DNA of 64,000 bases from Thermoflavimicrobium daqui. GTDB taxonomy: Bacteria; Bacillota; Bacilli; Thermoactinomycetales; Thermoactinomycetaceae. The stretch spans positions 265,762 through 329,761 of the forward strand of contig NZ_KZ845667.1 of NCBI RefSeq assembly GCF_003313465.1, in the 5' to 3' direction. Made by a program: the position numbers and the translations under genes. The notes under the pieces were generated by a model. That model was not told the DNA's origin, ran no database searches, and was given only the letters and a program-made list of their open reading frames with translations. Below, piece after piece: positions 61,143 through 64,000 of this stretch (its first letter is position 1; every line of letters begins with the position of its first letter).

Positions 61143-62129
61143 TTACCATGCAATCGTTTGGGCAGGTTGATCAAGTAATTCTGCTAATACATTATCTAGC
61201 TTTAGGAACGTTACTGAACAGCCAGCCATTTCTAACGATGTCATATATTCACCTACAAAGGTACGATGAACTTGAATCTTACTTTCTTGCAAAAGCTGAG
61301 ATACTTTCCGACTAACAATATATAATTCCATCATAGGTGTAGCTCCAAGTCCATTGACCATTACAGCCACCCGGTCATTTGCAGCAAGAGGCATCTCTTT
61401 TTGCAAATGAGAAACTAAGACACTTGCAACTTCATCAGCACTTACCACTTTTTTCCGTTCAATGCCCGGCTCTCCATGAATCCCCATTCCCATCTCCATC
61501 TCATCCTCTGGAAGTTCAAAACCAGGCTTTCCTACTGCTGGAATAATACATGAACTTAATGCCATCCCCATACTCTTCGTCTGTAAAATTACTCTATCAG
61601 CTATTTGCTTTACTTCATCTAGTGAAGCTCCTTGTTCTGCAAGTGCACCAGCAATTTTATGTACAAAAATGGTGCCAGCTATTCCTCTTCTTCCCACTGT
61701 ATAAGTACTGTTTTTTACTGCCACATCATCATCAACGACTACTTTTTCAACTAAGATTCCCTCTGCTTCTGCAAGTTCCATAGCCATCTCAAAGTTCATA
61801 ACGTCACCAGAATAGTTTTTTATAATCAATAGTACACCTTTACCACGATCTACCGCCTTAATCGCTTCTAGGATTTGATCAGGAGTTGGAGAGGTGAAAA
61901 CTTCACCAGCAACAGCAGCATCAAGCATTCCGGTCCCTACAAAGCCACCATGAGCTGGTTCATGTCCACTACCTCCACCGCTTACCAAAGCTACTTTTGC
62001 GTTATTTAAATCAGTTCGTACTAATATATTTGTATCATTTAGTTTTCTGATGATTTGTGGATGTGCTAAAGCCATTCCTTCAATCATTTCTTGCACAACA
62101 TAATCGGGGTGATTGATCAATTTTTTCAT
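61143..62129 (-). CDS. dhaK: Dihydroxyacetone kinase subunit DhaK
   Basis: A 328-residue DhaK that binds dihydroxyacetone through a covalent hemiaminal with His. SGGGSGHEPAHGGFVGTGML near 51-70 is the substrate glycine loop, KNYSGDVMNFEMA near 103-115 follows, and MGIHGEPGIERKKV near 215-228 has the His that forms the covalent bond. With DhaL and DhaM it uses PEP via enzyme I and HPr to form dihydroxyacetone phosphate. Leading gene of the dhaKLM operon; start ATG 62129. Confidence 0.95.
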   Translation of the reverse strand: MKKLINHPDYVVQEMIEGMALAHPQIIRKLNDTNILVRTDLNNAKVALVSGGGSGHEPAHGGFVGTGMLDAAVAGEVFTSPTPDQILEAIKAVDRGKGVLLIIKNYSGDVMNFEMAMELAEAEGILVEKVVVDDDVAVKNSTYTVGRRGIAGTIFVHKIAGALAEQGASLDEVKQIADRVILQTKSMGMALSSCIIPAVGKPGFELPEDEMEMGMGIHGEPGIERKKVVSADEVASVLVSHLQKEMPLAANDRVAVMVNGLGATPMMELYIVSRKVSQLLQESKIQVHRTFVGEYMTSLEMAGCSVTFLKLDNVLAELLDQPAQTIAW

Positions 62130-62185
62130 GGAAAAACACCCTTCCTAATTTAATTAAAATTTTCTATAATATATTCTTTTTAGAG

Positions 62186-62360
62186 ACTACCCTCGAATAA
62201 GGCCGTTCTTCGCTTCTTTACTCACTCCCGAAGTCTTAATCGGTCCATCGAGTTTCTAAGGAACTCTTGTCCCTCCCCGGAAAGGTTGATCTTATCAAAA
62301 ATGCTTCACGGGCTTCATCTAGTAATGATCTAGGTTTGGAATTGAATGATGCAATATGCT
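62186..62360. repeat. Dispersed intergenic repeat, copy D (longest)
   Basis: Same orientation as copy A: CTACCCTCGAATAAGGCCGT, then CTTCGCTTCTTTACTCACTC, then an extra insert of about 45 bp, then GGTTGATCTTATCAAAAATG, CATCTAGTAATGATCTAGG and ATGATGCAATATGC. It lies upstream of dhaK and may contain part of the dha promoter region. Confidence 0.65.
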
Positions 62361-62453
62361 CTTTTATAATGCCTATTAATAATTTTCATTATAACACAAA
62401 TTGTTTCAGACCACTTCCATGGAATTGTAAATATTCCCTAATAATTAATAAAA

Positions 62454-62485
62454 AATAAAGAGACCAGCTAGCTGGTCTCTTTATT
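62454..62485. terminator. Perfect 32-bp palindrome near the IS end
   Basis: AATAAAGAGACCAGCT followed directly by its complement AGCTGGTCTCTTTATT, no loop. It lies three bases before the insertion-sequence hairpin. It may be an intrinsic terminator facing either way. Confidence 0.6.
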
Positions 62486-62487
62486 CC

Positions 62488-62528
62488 AGCTTGTCGACAA
62501 AGTTCATTTTTGAACAGGTCGACAAGCT
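62488..62528 (+). mobile_element. Left-end hairpin of the IS1182-type element
   Basis: AGCTTGTCGAC (62488-62498) pairs with GTCGACAAGCT (62518-62528); inside, GTTCA and TGAAC give a second stem. It is followed by a run of seven T. It acts as a terminator that shields the transposase gene from outside transcription, a known feature of insertion sequences. The exact element border is not set. Confidence 0.6.
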
Positions 62529-62576
62529 TTTTTTGTCGAATAAAGAAAGTAGAAAGTTATAAATGGGGGATGTTTT

Positions 62577-64000
62577 GTGTTAACCAAACGAGGGGAAAAT
62601 GGTCGACATCAGATGGAGATTATAGCATTAGATGATTTGGTACCTGCGGACCATTTGGTCCGCAAAATCGAAGAAAGCATCAATTTTGACTTTATCTATG
62701 ATCTTGTTGAAGACTATTACTGTTTGGATAATGGACGTCCCAGTATTGATCCAGTTGTGTTAATCAAAATGGTATTAATTCAGTATTTATTTGGTATTCG
62801 TTCCATGAGACAAACAATCAAAGAGATAGAAACCAATGTGGCTTATCGTTGGTTTTTAGGCTACGGGCTTACAGAAAAGATCCCCCATTTTTCAACATTC
62901 AGCAAGAATTATATTCGACGTTTTCAAGAGACAGATCTATTTGAAGCTATTTTTTATCGTATTTTACAAGAAGCAATTGATCATGGATTTATAAATCCTG
63001 AAATTCTTTTTATTGATTCAACTCATGTAAAAGCAAGTGCAAATAAGAAAAAATATGTTAAGAAAGCAGTTCGGGCACAAGCCCGAACCTACCAAGAACA
63101 GCTTCATCAAGAAATCAATCAAGATCGGATTGCTTCTGGAAAAAAGGCTTTAACTCCTAAGACATCAGAAGAAATTAAAGAAAGAAAAGAAAGTGTAACT
63201 GATCCAGAGAGTGGATATTTTGTTAAAAATGAGAGAGAGAAACTTTTTGCGTATTCCTTCCATACTGGCTGTGATCAAAATGGCTTTGTCTTAGGAGTTA
63301 TTGTTGAGCCAAGTAATATTCATGATAGTCAGGTTTTCCCATCTCTTTATCAACAAATTAAAACCAATGTTGCGCAACCGCTCGCGGTTGCAGTAGATGC
63401 AGGTTACAAGACACCTTTCATTAGCAAAATGTTAATAGAAGATAATGTACGTCCTGTAATGCCTTATACAAGACCTCAAACGAAAAAAGGCTTCTTTCGT
63501 AAGCACGAATATGTTTATGATGAGTATTATGATTGGTACATATGTCCTGCTAATGAAACACTAACTTATCGTACCACTACCCGTGAAGGTTATCGTCAAT
63601 ATGTCTCTCAATCAAAAATCTGTAAAGATTGCCCGTTTCTCTCACAATGTACCAACAGTCAAAATCATACTAAACAAATACATCGTCATATATGGCAAAG
63701 TTATTTAGATGAAGTTGAACATCTTCGACATACAGATCAAAATAAACAAATTTATAGTAAACGAAAAGAAACGATTGAACGAGTTTTTGCAGATATGAAA
63801 GAAAAGCATGGTATGCGTTGGACGACGCTTCGTGGGAAGCGCCGAATTCAAATGCAGGCGATGCTACTTTTCGCTGCCATGAATTTAAAGAAACTCGCCA
63901 ATTGGCGATGGAAAAACCATCGCCTTCATCGATTTTTTTATCAATTAATTAGTAAACCCCTTCTGAAAAACAAATTCAGAAGGGGTTTATCTACAGTCTG
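62577..64000 (+). CDS. IS1182-type transposase (runs off the window)
   Basis: From the GTG at 62577, with GGGGGA 6 nt ahead, 474 codons stay open to the window edge. The N-terminal part MEIIALDDLVPADHLVRKIE near 13-32 and RPSIDPVVLIKMVLIQYLFG near 58-77 is the DUF772 domain. The DDE region has EILFIDSTHVKASANKKKY near 143-161 (first Asp), AVAVDAGYKTPF near 272 (second Asp) and SKRKETIERVFADMKEKHGM near 396-415 (final Glu), with a CKDCPFLSQC zinc-like cluster near 345. This is the IS1182 family. The end is cut by the window. Confidence 0.93.
   Translation, partial: MLTKRGENGRHQMEIIALDDLVPADHLVRKIEESINFDFIYDLVEDYYCLDNGRPSIDPVVLIKMVLIQYLFGIRSMRQTIKEIETNVAYRWFLGYGLTEKIPHFSTFSKNYIRRFQETDLFEAIFYRILQEAIDHGFINPEILFIDSTHVKASANKKKYVKKAVRAQARTYQEQLHQEINQDRIASGKKALTPKTSEEIKERKESVTDPESGYFVKNEREKLFAYSFHTGCDQNGFVLGVIVEPSNIHDSQVFPSLYQQIKTNVAQPLAVAVDAGYKTPFISKMLIEDNVRPVMPYTRPQTKKGFFRKHEYVYDEYYDWYICPANETLTYRTTTREGYRQYVSQSKICKDCPFLSQCTNSQNHTKQIHRHIWQSYLDEVEHLRHTDQNKQIYSKRKETIERVFADMKEKHGMRWTTLRGKRRIQMQAMLLFAAMNLKKLANWRWKNHRLHRFFYQLISKPLLKNKFRRGLSTV
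63954..63988 (+). terminator. Hairpin at the right end of the transposase gene
   Basis: A perfect 14-bp stem (63954-63967 with 63975-63988, AAACCCCTTCTGAA) with a 7-nt loop lies inside the last codons seen of the transposase frame. It is probably the terminator or the right-end structure of the element. Confidence 0.65.

Noticed and set aside
1..64000. CRISPR arrays, tRNA and rRNA genes
   Set aside because: No regularly spaced repeats and no tRNA or rRNA signatures were noticed on either strand.

Overview
The window looks like a chromosomal stretch of a low-GC, endospore-forming-type Gram-positive bacterium (Bacillota, Bacillales; Thermoactinomycetaceae or a nearby family is plausible but cannot be fixed from sequence alone). 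Reasons: AT-rich DNA, strong AAGGAGG-type ribosome sites with frequent GTG/TTG starts, an intracellular subtilisin, a LicT-type RAT antiterminator, YrzF-, YdjM-, DUF3221-, DUF3817- and DUF421-type genes, and many intrinsic terminators. No rRNA, tRNA or CRISPR array was seen.

Layout. 1-5 kb: end of a GNAT acetyltransferase, alpha/beta hydrolase, intracellular subtilisin, FAD oxidoreductase, metallophosphoesterase. 5.5-17.5 kb: the most interesting part, a 13-gene, tightly packed minus-strand operon that I read as an unusual phosphonate natural-product gene cluster. It holds PEP mutase with an intact EDKxxxKxNS signature, a phosphonopyruvate decarboxylase split into two genes, an FMN alpha-hydroxyacid oxidase, two methyltransferases, a YqcI/YcgG-type putative heme N-oxygenase, a degenerate NDP-kinase-like protein, three FemAB/GNAT-type (possibly tRNA-dependent) ligases, a Pol-beta-type nucleotidyltransferase and an MFS exporter. 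No phosphonoacetaldehyde reductase, transaminase or hydrolase is present. The inferred product is an N-oxygenated, methylated phosphonopeptide-like compound. 17.5-21.7 kb: a 0.9-kb gene-poor stretch, then a vitamin B12 ABC importer (btuCDF) under a cobalamin riboswitch with a clear terminator.

21.8-53 kb: ordinary chromosomal genes (CorA, formamidase and FmdB, DUF421, CDF transporter, D-serine dehydratase, HemD-like, KptA, SDRs, nuclease, deformylase, two EamA/LysR pairs, ArsR/MFS pair, WrbA, RsuA-type pseudouridine synthase) mixed with decay: a broken IS605-type tnpB, a GNAT gene with three in-frame stops, a truncated EamA gene and several frameshifted remnants. Several genes of about 40-60 codons are also present.

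53-62 kb: a GlcNAc/PTS operon (licT-like, EIIA-Glc, nagA, nagB, ptsI, EIIBC) led by a promoter, RAT element and terminator, then dhaKLM for PTS-dependent dihydroxyacetone phosphorylation. The window ends inside an IS1182-type transposase. A dispersed intergenic repeat of about 120-175 bp occurs in four fuller and three partial copies from 22 to 62 kb.
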